64,000 bases of DNA from Sulfidibacter corallicola (GTDB lineage: Bacteria; Acidobacteriota; Holophagae; Acanthopleuribacterales; Acanthopleuribacteraceae), in contig NZ_CP071793.1 of the NCBI RefSeq assembly GCF_017498545.1, positions 8,984,256-9,048,255 on the forward strand. Reading direction: 5' to 3'. Position numbers and translations under genes: made by a program. Below are positions 28,201 through 37,697 of this stretch, one piece after another (positions within the stretch are counted from its first letter, which is position 1; each line of letters starts with the position of its first letter). The notes under the pieces were generated by a model. It saw nothing but the letters and a program-made list of their open reading frames with translations, was not told where the DNA came from and did not search any database.

Positions 28201-29361
28201 ATGAGTCTCGGATTGGAGGATCGATTGTTTTTCTTGCTTTGCCTGCTCGCGGCGACACCCACGCATGACCCCAAACCAACGCCCCTGATCGGCGGTGAAC
28301 GCTTCGCGTTGCCTTCGCGCATCATGGGCGAGGATCGAACCATTTACGTCACCCTGCCCCGCGGTTACCAAACCCAACAAAAGTCCTATCCCGTGGTGTA
28401 CATGACCGACGGGCAAACCCATTTGGACCACACCACCGCCAGCATCGCCTTCCTGGCTGAAAACGGACGCATGCCGGAAATGATCGTGGTAGCGGTGGCC
28501 AACACGCAACGCACGCGGGATCTGACACCACCGCCCAATCCCGGCAAAAAAGTGTGCTGCGGCGCCGACCGCTTCCTGGATTTCTTCGAAAAGGAACTGT
28601 TCGCGGAAATTGACAAACGCTACCGCACCCAGCCGTTTCGCGTGTTTGCCGGGCACTCCTACGGAGGGCTGTTCGCGGTCCATGCCTTCCTCAGCCGAAA
28701 CGAGGTGTTTCAAGCCTACCTGGCCGTCAGCCCCACCCTCTTCTGGGCCGACCACGACCCCGTCGAACGACTCGACCGCTTTCTGAAAAACCGGACGTCG
28801 CTCGCCTCCTCCTTGGTTGTCGTTCAAGGCAACGAACACCCGAAAATGAACCCGCCCTTCCGCGAATTCGTCGACATCCTGGGAAAGAGACGGATCGACG
28901 GCTTTTTTGCGGCCCACCGCCAAATCGACGACGAAGATCACGGCTCCGTCGTCCTGCGCGCCAATTACTGGGGCCTGCAACAGATCTTTTCCTTCTGGCC
29001 GATAACGCCGGAGACCCAAAAGGGCGGGCTGGCCGAACACCTCGATCACTTCAAAAAGATTTCCCAACGCATGGGTTACCCCGTCACCATGACGGAATCC
29101 CACTGTAATCGTTTGGGCTACCAGCTTTTACAACAAGGCGACCAGGCGGCGGCCATCGAAGCCTTCCTTTGGAACACCTCCCACTACCCTTCCTCGGCCA
29201 ACGCCTTCGACAGCCTGGCTGAAGCCTACGAGGAACGAGGCGATTTGGACAAAGCGCTCGCCAATTACCGAAAAGCCCTCCAACTGGCCCAACAGAACCG
29301 GGAAGAAACCGGTTATTACCGCAACAACGTGGCGCGCATCGTCGCCAAGAAAAAGCCATGA
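28201..29361 (+). CDS. Secreted alpha/beta-hydrolase esterase with C-terminal TPRs
   Basis: A 386-residue protein starting at an ATG (28201) that opens a hydrophobic signal segment (DRLFFLLCLLAATPTHD). The enzyme part is of the esterase D/enterochelin esterase fold: strand YPVVYMTDGQTHLD, the nucleophile elbow FAGHSYGGL (Ser about 153), an acid in the VVVQGNEHP region and histidine in DEDHGSVV. After about residue 300 come one or two TPR units (AIEAFLWNTSHYP; SANAFDSLAEAYEERGDLDK). This esterase-plus-TPR layout is found in secreted hydrolases annotated as putative siderophore or carbohydrate esterases. Substrate is unknown. It ends next to the large repeat region. Confidence 0.8.
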   Translation: MSLGLEDRLFFLLCLLAATPTHDPKPTPLIGGERFALPSRIMGEDRTIYVTLPRGYQTQQKSYPVVYMTDGQTHLDHTTASIAFLAENGRMPEMIVVAVANTQRTRDLTPPPNPGKKVCCGADRFLDFFEKELFAEIDKRYRTQPFRVFAGHSYGGLFAVHAFLSRNEVFQAYLAVSPTLFWADHDPVERLDRFLKNRTSLASSLVVVQGNEHPKMNPPFREFVDILGKRRIDGFFAAHRQIDDEDHGSVVLRANYWGLQQIFSFWPITPETQKGGLAEHLDHFKKISQRMGYPVTMTESHCNRLGYQLLQQGDQAAAIEAFLWNTSHYPSSANAFDSLAEAYEERGDLDKALANYRKALQLAQQNREETGYYRNNVARIVAKKKP

Positions 29362-29559
29362 CGCCGTCGCTCCCCGGTTTTCGGATCGGTTCGGAGAACC
29401 GGGAGCCCCTCTGCAGCCTTGTGCTCATCCCGAATGGCAAGGATCGATCGACGGTGAATCACTCCCCTCCCTTGGCTGGCCAACCCGGATCGAATCGAAG
29501 TGTTCTTCAAGGGGGTCGACCAGGGCCGGGGGGGGTTTTCACCGATTTCTCTCGAAACA

Positions 29560-29830
29560 GTGTTGCTCCGAATCCCCGAATGCCGCGAGATCCGTCGTGC
29601 CCGGTAGGTTCATCGGCTCGATGAACTCGCCGAAGTGATTCATGCGAGGAGTTCCCGCATGCTTTGAGAGTCGGCATGGCAGTAAGTTGGTCACGGCCGG
29701 TATGGCAGGGGCGGTAAGTCGGCCCGGCCGGCTTTTCGAAGCAGCCCATGCTTCGCAAGATAGCGTGATCAAAGAGCGAAGCGGGCAAGTCGGGCCTCTA
29801 GATCTACCGATGATCGGTTACGTTCTGTGT
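29560..29830. repeat. Dispersed intergenic repeat fragment
   Basis: This stretch shares an ordered set of short matches with 39,823-39,990, 50,815-50,990 and, inverted, 54,650-54,735. The set is a TTGCTC(C/G)GA-like start, CCGAATGCC, GAGAT(C/T)CGTCGTGCC(C/A)GGTAGG, AAAGAGCGAAGCGG and AAGTCGGGCCT. No coding function is apparent. Confidence 0.7.
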
Positions 29831-29951
29831 TAGGTCGCTCCACCTGCAGGCCTTTTTCCCCTCTCACGATGCGGGGATTTTGAGATTAGTCACTTCGAAG
29901 AGTCGGCCCGGCGGGCCAACGTACAGGCCTTACGACCCTCTCACGATGCGG

Positions 29952-30398
29952 GGACCTTGGACCTTACGGCTTTCGATTGGGGTCGTGAGGGAGAAAATCG
30001 GCTTTGCTCTTTGGCGCAATTGATTGTCGTTGCTTGAGTTGCTTCGATTGGTGGAGCAAGCTGCTCCACCTACAAGCCCGACGCCCCTCTCACGATGCGG
30101 GTACTTTGGACTTGACGACTTCGGATTGGGGTCGTGAGGGAGATTTCGGGCTTTGCCCTTTGGCGCAATGGATTGTCGTTGTTTGGGTTACTTCGGCGCG
30201 TCGGCCCGGCGGGCCAACCTACAGGCCCGACGCCCCTCTCACGATGCGGGTACTTTGGACTTGACGACTTCGGATTGGGGTCGCGAGGGGGATTTCGGGC
30301 TTTGCTCTTTGGCGCAATGGATTGTCGTTGCTTGAGTTGCTTCGATTGGTGGAGCAAGCTGCTCCACCTACAGGCCCGACGACCCTCTCACGATGCGG
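29952..30398. repeat. 149-bp tandem repeat, three full units
   Basis: Three head-to-tail units start at 29,952, 30,101 and 30,250. Each contains TTCGGATTGGGGTCGTGAGG or a close variant, TTTGGCGCAATGGATTGTCG, and CCCCTCTCACGATGCGGG. Units 1 and 3 share a GTGGAGCAAGCTGCTCCACC hairpin where unit 2 has TCGGCCCGGCGGGCCAAC, so alternative cassettes fill the same slot. Half-units lie at about 29,830-29,951 and 30,399-30,490. The stretch 30,500-30,590 matches the dispersed repeat of 51,260-51,330. Confidence 0.9.
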
Positions 30399-30631
30399 GC
30401 GCTGACTAGATGCGCACTCCGAAGTGTCGGCCCGGCGCCCTGGGCGGGCAGGGCCGTTAAGGCCCGGCACCTACAGGCTTACCGGCCCTTACGCGCGCAG
30501 GCTCTCCGAATCGGCTCGCTTCGATTCGTTACCCACCTGAAACCCACTGGCCGGTGTGCCGGCCACCGGCTTGAGCAGCGACTCAGTGGGGAGAGATTGG
30601 CGATCCTGGTCGGAACTCGCAGTTGGCGATG

Positions 30632-30796
30632 ATTTCAGGATTCGGCGGGTCTCAGCCTACCCGAATTTCAGGTTTCGGCGGGTCTCAGCCTGCCCGAATT
30701 TCAGGTTTCGACGGGTCTCAGCCTACCCGAATTTCAGGATTCGGCGGGTCTCAGCCTGCCCGAATTTCAGGTTTCGACGGGTCTCAGCCTACTCGA
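30632..30796. repeat. 33-bp tandem repeat, five units
   Basis: Five units of 33 bp begin ATTTCAGG(A/T)TTCGGCGGG and start at 30,632, 30,665, 30,698, 30,731 and 30,764. Internal variation alternates (GATTCGGC/GTTTCGGC/GTTTCGAC; CCTACC/CCTGCC). Because 33 is a multiple of 3 all plus-strand frames stay periodic. The last unit overlaps the 3' end of the DUF779 gene. Confidence 0.95.
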
Positions 30797-31135
30797 TTCG
30801 CCCTCCGGCAGCAGTTTCGAGATGGCCACGAAGCGCACCCCCAGCGGAATCTCCAGTGAAAAGCTAGCCCCGCGACCCGGTGTGACATCTATGGTGATGT
30901 GCATGTTCTCCAGATATTTAAACTGATCCGGCGCCATGTAGAAACGGCAACCGTGAATTTCGCCGAGACACACATCGCGAGAGCCGATCAGGAAATCCTC
31001 TTTGGCCAGGCACATAGGGGACGAGCCGTCGCAGCAGCCTCCGCTTTGATGGAAAATCAGCTCGCCGTGTTGCCGGCGCAGTTGGTCGATAATTTGTCTG
31101 GCCTGATCGGTCACGGCCAATCTTTCGAGGTACAT
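30767..31135 (-). CDS. DUF779 family protein, aldehyde dehydrogenase partner
   Basis: A 122-residue protein starting at an ATG behind GGGAGGAG. It matches DUF779: IIDQLRRQHGELIFHQSGGC, then CDGSSPMCL, IHGCRFYMAPDQFKYL and a final Asp-Val-Thr-Pro-Gly-Arg-Gly stretch. The conserved Gly-Gly-Cys-Cys and Cys residues look able to bind metal. DUF779 genes commonly sit just downstream of NAD-dependent aldehyde dehydrogenases, as here (104-base gap). Their role is unknown but presumably tied to the enzyme. The last nine or so residues (SSRLRPVET) come from the 33-bp tandem repeat, so the natural C terminus seems to have been replaced or extended by repeat DNA. Confidence 0.88.
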   Translation of the reverse strand: MYLERLAVTDQARQIIDQLRRQHGELIFHQSGGCCDGSSPMCLAKEDFLIGSRDVCLGEIHGCRFYMAPDQFKYLENMHITIDVTPGRGASFSLEIPLGVRFVAISKLLPEGESSRLRPVET

Positions 31136-31239
31136 GACTCCTCCCGGTGGGCATTGAAAACCGAAATGACCCGATTCGAACGAAGGGCGGGCCGGCACCC
31201 CCTCACGGAACTGCACACGAGCGGGAGCCGGCCAAACTT

Positions 31240-32736
31240 TTAGAAGAAACCCAAGGGGTTTTTGTCGTAGGACATCAACATGTTCTTGGTGTGGCGGTAG
31301 TGATCCAACATCATCTTGTGGGTCTCGCGACCAATGCCGGATTTTTTGTAGCCGCCGAACGAGGCGTGGGCCGGATAGGCGTGATAGCAATTACACCAGA
31401 TGCGGCCGGCCTCGATGCCCCGCGCAATGCGTTGCATTTGATGAACATCCCGCGTCCAGACGCCCGCACCCAGGCCATACAGGGTGTCATTGGCGATTTC
31501 CAGGGCTTGGGCATCGTCCTTGAAGGTCGTCACGCCCAGCACCGGACCGAAGATCTCCTCCTGGAAAATGCGCATGTTGTTGGTGCCCTTGAATACGGTG
31601 GGTTTGATGTAGTAACCGGCGGGGAAGGTTTCGTTTTGGAAGGGTTCACCACCGATCAGCAGTTGGGCACCTTCCTGTTTGCCCACGTCGATGTAGTTGA
31701 GAATCTTTTCGTATTGGTCGTTGGAGGCCTGGGCACCCATCATGGTTTCGGGATCCAGCGGGTTACCCAATTTGATGGCTTCGACGCGTTTCAGGCAGCG
31801 GGCCATGAAATCGTCATAGATGTTTTCCTGAATCAACGCACGTGACGGACAGGTGCACACCTCGCCCTGGTTCAGCGCAAACATCACCAGCCCTTCGATG
31901 GCCTTGTCCAAGAATTCGTCATCTTTGGCCATCACGCTGTCAAAAAAGATGTTCGGCGATTTGCCTCCCAACTCCAGCGAGACCGGCGTAATGTTTTCAG
32001 ACGCATATTGCAGGATCAGTCGACCCGTGGTGGTCTCGCCCGTGAATGCCACCTTCTTGATGTCCGGGTGGGTAGCCAACGGCTTGCCCGCTTCCGGCCC
32101 AAAGCCGTTGACCACGTTCAACACGCCCGCCGGCAGCAGATCGGCAATCAAATCCACCAACACAAGAATCGAGGTCGGCGTCTGCTCGGCCGGTTTGAGG
32201 ACGACGCAGTTGCCCGCCGCCAGTGCCGGTGCCAGCTTCCAGGTCGCCATGAGAATCGGGAAGTTCCAGGGAATGATCTGGCCCACCACGCCCAGCGGTT
32301 CGTGGACCTCCATGGAGACCGTGTTGGCATCCAGATCGGTGATGTCACCGGCCTCACCGCGAATCACGCTGCCGAAGTAACGGAAGTGGTCGATGGCCAG
32401 CGGCAGGTCGGCGGCCATGGTTTCGCGAATCGCCTTGCCGTTGTCCCAGGTTTCCACCAGGGCGAGCTCTTCCAGATTCGTTTCCATGCGATCTGCGATC
32501 TTGAACAACAGGTTGCTGCGTTCGGTGGCCGAGGTCTTGGTCCAGGTTTCGGCGGCACGCCAGGCGGCCCGTACGGCTAAATCGATGTCCTTAGCGTTGG
32601 ATCTAGGGACTTTGCCCATAAATTCACCGTCTACCGGCGACGTATTGTCAAAATATGAACCATCAACCGGTGCGACCCACTCGCCCCCGATGTAGTTCTC
32701 GTATGACTGTTTAAAGGAAGGTTTTTTGAAAGCCAT
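31240..32736 (-). CDS. NAD-dependent aldehyde dehydrogenase (AldB/ExaC-like)
   Basis: A full-length 498-residue aldehyde dehydrogenase converting aldehydes to acids with NAD(P)+. Visible active-site elements are IIPWNFPILMATWKLAPALA (Asn159), FTGETTTGR for cofactor binding, SLELGGKSPN (Glu255) and LNQGEVCTCPSR with catalytic Cys294. The GEVCTCPSR form and the FGGYKKSGIGRETHKMMLDH end are typical of the acetaldehyde/chloroacetaldehyde dehydrogenases (AldB, ExaC) that travel with DUF779. The ATG follows AAGGGG. It heads a two-gene transcript with DUF779. Confidence 0.95.
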   Translation of the reverse strand: MAFKKPSFKQSYENYIGGEWVAPVDGSYFDNTSPVDGEFMGKVPRSNAKDIDLAVRAAWRAAETWTKTSATERSNLLFKIADRMETNLEELALVETWDNGKAIRETMAADLPLAIDHFRYFGSVIRGEAGDITDLDANTVSMEVHEPLGVVGQIIPWNFPILMATWKLAPALAAGNCVVLKPAEQTPTSILVLVDLIADLLPAGVLNVVNGFGPEAGKPLATHPDIKKVAFTGETTTGRLILQYASENITPVSLELGGKSPNIFFDSVMAKDDEFLDKAIEGLVMFALNQGEVCTCPSRALIQENIYDDFMARCLKRVEAIKLGNPLDPETMMGAQASNDQYEKILNYIDVGKQEGAQLLIGGEPFQNETFPAGYYIKPTVFKGTNNMRIFQEEIFGPVLGVTTFKDDAQALEIANDTLYGLGAGVWTRDVHQMQRIARGIEAGRIWCNCYHAYPAHASFGGYKKSGIGRETHKMMLDHYRHTKNMLMSYDKNPLGFF

Positions 32737-33077
32737 AATGATCCCCTTGAATGTTTGATCGATTGCCGGCGGATCACGATTACGGAGAAAGGTACGGCTT
32801 TACGGCACAGTCGCGACATACCGGCGAGGACAAAGTGAAAAAGCGGTCGCTGCGGGACCTCACGTCATATGGGGAGGTAGGCGTCGGCGACCGCAAAAAG
32901 CGAACATACCGGTTCGTGAAATCGTCGCGAGCCGGCGCCTGAAGAATCGGGATATTTGAAGCAGGCTAGTATAACACGGTAGCGATAGTCGGCATTCAAT
33001 GGAGCGTTGCGGGGCACTGCATCCTCGTCAACCTGCCGAAGGGCGATGCCCCGACAACCAAACCAAATGACGGCCGC
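32737..33077. other. Intergenic region upstream of the aldehyde dehydrogenase gene
   Basis: There is no gene in this stretch. It lies between the aldehyde dehydrogenase start and the end of the minus-strand gene 33078-34289, so it should hold the dehydrogenase promoter. No operator or terminator could be pinned down. Confidence 0.45.
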
Positions 33078-34289
33078 TCAGGCCGTGGCGACCGGAAACA
33101 CCAACTGTTTGAGTTCCAGCAACGGGCGGGTCTGGTCGGGGTTCACGGTTGAATACAGACTGAGGTCGAAGGACCAGCACCCGCCGGTTTGCACCGGGTC
33201 GACCTTCTCTTTCCAGGCCTCGATCGTATCGGCGACCCCCGGCACGGTTTGATCGTCGACGCGGGTGCGCGGATGGAGGGCGACGGGCAGAAACGTTTGC
33301 AGCGGGGGGTCGCCTTCGGCCAAGGTGTAGCCATAACGAATGGCGAAGCCGATGTCGCGATCCTCGAAGCGCTCGTCGAACAGGGTGCCGAGCACGGCAC
33401 GAAACGCGTCGTCCTCGCTTTCGCCCTTGCCCGTCCATGGTTTCATCACCAGGGGATCCGCGACGCGGATCAGCGGGAACAGCGGTTGGGGGAAGGCCGA
33501 TTCGGGCGTGCGGAACATGAACGACGAACAGGTGCGCGGCCCACTGGCGCCCAACAGACGTGCATTGTGCACGACCGAAACGGCGGTGGTCGCGTTTTGG
33601 ACCTCGGCGATGTGCAGCTTGGGGAAGGTCAAGCGCAGCCGGCGTGGGGCAGTCACCGGCACTCGCACCTTCTCGGGGAAAAAGTAGTCCCGCGTGGATC
33701 GCAGTGGGTCGGTCCCTTCCAAGGGAACGACGATGTCACCCGCCAAAACCACACTCACCTCGGGCCAGCCCAGCCTGTTGTCGTCGTCGAGTTGGGTAAG
33801 CGAAAGCGCGTTCAGCAGCCCGGTTTCGTTTCGGGTGGTAAACGAGGCCAGATAGTTGTGGATGCGGTGTTCCAACGGTTTCACTTCTGTTCGGGTTGGG
33901 CTGCGGCGACTCGGGTGGATCAGGCCCAGGTCCGCTGGGCGGTACTCCGCGGGGCGGCCCTCCGCGGGGCGGCCCCCCGCAGGAGGCAGGCCGGCATCGC
34001 CCTCGCCCGCTCCCCCGCCCCAGTGTGCGGCCCAAGCCGCGGAGACCCGCTCGGCCAGGTCGGCGTAGGTGTCGAGCGCGGTGAAGAGCGCGGTATCGTC
34101 TTGGTCTCGGTCCGGTTTTTTGAGGCGATCCAACAGGCGCCACAAGGGGCCCTCGACGGCGGCGTACTGGGCCAAGGCATCGAAAAGTTCATCGGCCGTG
34201 GGTTTGCGACCTTGCTCGTCCCCGCCCTCGCTCCGATTGAATTCGACAGCGATGAGGAGCTGATCTTGGACTTCCCCCTGGTAGGACAC
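33078..34289 (-). CDS. Unknown protein linked to the FN3-like protein
   Basis: A 403-residue product with no signal peptide or membrane segment. It has a Pro/Gly-rich spacer with a short internal repeat (AGGRPAEGRPAEYRPADLG, around residues 102-120). A second half has beta-rich character (PRRLRLTFPKLHIAEVQNAT; DIGFAIRYGYTLAEGDPPLQ). The start used is a GTG nine bases after the stop of the upstream gene; no good ribosome site is seen, so coupling to that gene is likely. No family was recognised. The pair may form a secreted or assembled structure, but nothing in the sequence specifies this. Confidence 0.6.
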   Translation of the reverse strand: MSYQGEVQDQLLIAVEFNRSEGGDEQGRKPTADELFDALAQYAAVEGPLWRLLDRLKKPDRDQDDTALFTALDTYADLAERVSAAWAAHWGGGAGEGDAGLPPAGGRPAEGRPAEYRPADLGLIHPSRRSPTRTEVKPLEHRIHNYLASFTTRNETGLLNALSLTQLDDDNRLGWPEVSVVLAGDIVVPLEGTDPLRSTRDYFFPEKVRVPVTAPRRLRLTFPKLHIAEVQNATTAVSVVHNARLLGASGPRTCSSFMFRTPESAFPQPLFPLIRVADPLVMKPWTGKGESEDDAFRAVLGTLFDERFEDRDIGFAIRYGYTLAEGDPPLQTFLPVALHPRTRVDDQTVPGVADTIEAWKEKVDPVQTGGCWSFDLSLYSTVNPDQTRPLLELKQLVFPVATA

Positions 34290-34298
34290 GGCAAACCG

Positions 34299-37200
34299 TT
34301 AATCCCACAAAAGCGCGTCGGCCAAGGTTTTGGGCGCGGGATGGGTCAACGCCTCCTGGAACGCCAACGCCGGCTGGGCCGGATAGGAACGCAGTGGAAC
34401 GGGGATGATGGGCGTGCCCAGATCGACGCGATAACCGGCGGGCGGATCGGCGGCGAAGTTCCGCACGAAATGCAGCCAATCGGCGTTCGTGTAACCGTCG
34501 GTCACCTGCTCGATGTGGTACTCGATTTCGTTGACGGCATAGGTCGGGTTCAGGGTCGCGGCCGGATCCTGGTCGGGTCGACTCAACGTGAGCGGGAAAG
34601 TCAGGGTCCCGGCCTCAGCCGTCGCCAAGGAACACTTGGCGTTGCCGAGCCGTGCGATGTCGCCGTCGTCCCGATCGTCGGCGAGCGAACCGGGCCCTGA
34701 CAAACGCGCGTTGGCAACGTCGTTCGGTGCGTCGACGCCGACCTGGTACTGGACCATGGCGGTCCCGTCATAGGCGCGCACGAGATCGCCCAGCAGCCGT
34801 TGGCGGAGCACCTCGCGGGCGGCTTTCCACGGAACGGAGCCGACGGCGGCACCGGACGCGTCCTGATCGGCGAGGATGACCGACAAGCCGTCGGCGACGG
34901 CCTCGGCGAGGCCTTGCTTGGCGGTGAGCAATCGCCCGAGCGCGCTCGGGTTGACCGGGTATGCGGCGGTCACGTAAGCCCCGGTACAAAGCAGGTCGAG
35001 ACCCGCCAGCCAGGCATGGGCCCAATCCTCCATGTCGACGCCCTGGTAGTCGCGCGCTTGCGGCGTACCCAAGCCGCCGGTATCCGGGTCGAACGGCGCG
35101 ACGGCCACATCCGATGCGCTTTGCAGGTTGGGGTACAGCGGGCGAAGGGCGAAGATGTAGGGCTGCGGGCCCTTGCCCGCGACGGCCACCGCGGGCGGGG
35201 TGATCGCGCGCGCCTTCATGTCGGCGGCAACCGCCGGGTTCAACCACGGCATGCTCCCGTTGTCGCCCGTGGCGACGGCCGGGTACCAACCCGTGGTGAA
35301 CACCGCCGCGCTGCGCGCCGGGCCGAGCCCGCCGGCCACCACCGCCTGTACTGCCAAGGTCGCTTCCGTCGCGGATGGGACCGCCCTCCGCGCAAAAGGT
35401 TCCGACGTGTACCAGGGTTCGCCTTGCTCGGAGCCGTCTTCGACCAGCACCAGGCGGTAACCCGTTGCGCCCGGCACCGGCGCAAAGCGTGCCGTCAGCG
35501 TTTGGCCGTCGTATTCAACCGCCAGTGCGCCGGGAACACCGGTCGAGATCGGCGTCGACGCGCTCCAGGGTCCTTCCAAGGCCACATTCTGCCCACCCGT
35601 CGCCCGGACCCGGAAGCGGAAGCCGCCGCCCGCATTCAACACGCCGTCCGGGACCCTGTAGGGGGTGGTGGTCGCCGTGTCCTGGTGGACCGAGATCGCC
35701 CTGAAGGATGTCGACCGCGTAGCGTACATCGGCTGCTCCGGTCACCGCCTCCCAGCCCAAGGTACAAACCGTGCCGCCCGCCGACCAGGTCGCCGTTCGT
35801 TGACCGGGTACGCGCGTGATCGGTGTGACCCGTGGAGAGCTGGGTCCCGCCGTCATGGTCCCCACGGCGCGAACCACGACCGCCGTCGCGCCCGTTTCGC
35901 CCCACGAAACCCCCGCCGGCAGCAGCAGCGTGCCGCTCGTGCCGCGGAACAGGCCCTGAATCGGCGCGATCCCATCGGCCGCGACTGTCAACCGGTAACC
36001 CGTGACGCCGGAATCGGAAACCGTCCCCCAAGTCGCGGAGAGCCGGTTCGCTTCGACCGTCACCCGTTGCAAGCTCGGTTGGGTGGAGAGCACGGGCCAC
36101 GGACCGCCGACCGGGCCTATATCGCTACCGCGCGCCGAGGCCGCCGAAACCGTATAGGCCGCGCCCGCGACCGCGTCGGCAAGGGTCGTGGTTTGCGCGA
36201 AACCGACGCCTCCGGTTTCCGTGCCGGGGATGGGCGTGTCGGTGCCGTCGTTGAGGCGGATGATCGCACCGGTGGCGAGCCAAGGCCCTGCCGGCGGCGT
36301 CACCCGCGCCGACACATGAAGCTGTTGGTCGGCCCACCACGACTCGATCGCCACTTGGTCGGGCGCGCCGAGTAACAATTCCATACCGACACCGAGACCG
36401 CCGATTGTCGCGTCCTCGCCCGGGCCAGACGCCGTCGCCAGCGACAGCGTGTAATTTCGCGAACCGTCGAAGCGGCCATCCAGGGTGAAGTCGAGGTGGC
36501 GCTGATCGCTTCTTGTCAGGCCGGTGACCGTATCGACCGGTTTGGAAACCGCAATCTGGAATTGGCGCCAAGTCACGATGGCCACATAGTAGACGAGCCC
36601 CTCTCGATCACTCACCTGCGGCGTGGCCACCGTCACCGCGAGCTGTTCGGCCGTCAACCCCGTGACCCGCAGGCCCGTCACCTCCGGCCCAACGGCAGTG
36701 ACCGGTCGCGCCGGTGGTTTCTGGGGTGTCACCGGTGGTTTTTTCGGGTGTTGGCCTTGCACGTCGGTGACCTCGAAGGGCTTGGTCGTCGGGCCCGTGG
36801 CGACCCCGGAGATGGGCGTGAGCGTGACGGTGTAATTGGGGTCGCCGAGAAGGTCACCATTCACGGTAAAGGTCACACTGTCGGGATCGGAGGTATTCAC
36901 CGTTTGGTGATTCGATCCGTTGCTGAGCACGATTTTCATTTCGCCCGGGGTGGGGGGAGCTTTCTGGCGGGTCCCAATCGACGGTCACCGACGTCCCGTC
37001 AAAGGTCGCGCTGGTGACCGTCGCGGTGGTGTAAAGGACGGGAACACCGCTGCTGAAAACCGTGCCGTCGCCGCCACCCTGCACAATGAACATGCTATAG
37101 ACTTCCGTCGCGTTGAGACTTGCCGCCGCACTCCAGCTCTCGGTTGCCGGAGAAACGGAATTGGACCATTCCACCCCAACGTTGGTGGCACTCACGACGT

Positions 37201-37318
37201 TATTGTTCGGGTCATTGAGTTGGGGCTTGGACGAATTCCCGCAATCGTTATTCCAGGTAACGCTGAAGCTGGGTTGGTTCCCGGCCATGGTGCATGTCAC
37301 ATCGGTGATATTGGTCAT
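34299..37318 (-). pseudogene. Large FN3-like repeat protein broken by two frameshifts
   Basis: Three consecutive minus-strand frames (37,318-36,854, 36,939-35,515, 35,729-34,299) join smoothly if one base is removed at each of two places. One is the 6-base G run at 36,952-36,957. The other is the CCC at 35,699-35,701. The repaired joints read DPPESSPTPGEMKIVLSNG and AVDILQAISVHQDTATTT, both natural continuations. The result is about 1005 residues, without a signal peptide, built mostly of beta-sandwich repeats (VTGYRLTVAADG; ATGYRLVLVEDG; GGGFRFRVRA). The start has a strong GGAGG. It could be a pseudogene, a phase-variable gene or an assembly error. No specific family was recognised. Confidence 0.7.
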
Positions 37319-37697
37319 GATGCAGGGACCTCCAGGACGCGCGGTCGGCGCGCGAACGCTTCTCTTCGGATCGAGACTCGGCCGGAATCAAATGGAGCAA
37401 GCAACAGACGAAGCGGTGTGTCATATAAAGATAGGCGTCCAGAATAGGCACGGAAAATTCACTTTTCGAGGAATTTCCCGACACTCACGTCACAAGTAAA
37501 CCCCATTAACCAAGCGGATCCGACAAGGCCTAATGGTAGCCGTAAGTGACAAACTGATGGATCGCGTCACCGTTCATGGCTCGAACAAAATGATCGCGTC
37601 ACACCAAAAATACTACCGCTTCCCCACTACTAATTACCGAATCACGGGGATGCGCCACTCGTGATAAGGTAGAGACATTCAAACCAAGAGAGAAGCC
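37319..37697. other. Intergenic region between divergent units
   Basis: It separates the minus-strand FN3-like gene from the plus-strand second Septu-like module, so it must contain promoters for both. The part at 37,500-37,690 is AT-richer than its surroundings. No gene, hairpin or operator was identified with confidence. Confidence 0.45.

Noticed and set aside
30556..30867. Plus-strand frames encoding an 11-residue repeat (ISGFGGSQPTR-like)
   Set aside because: The periodicity follows from the 33-bp DNA repeat; no ribosome site or signal supports translation, and the frames run into the antisense of the DUF779 gene.
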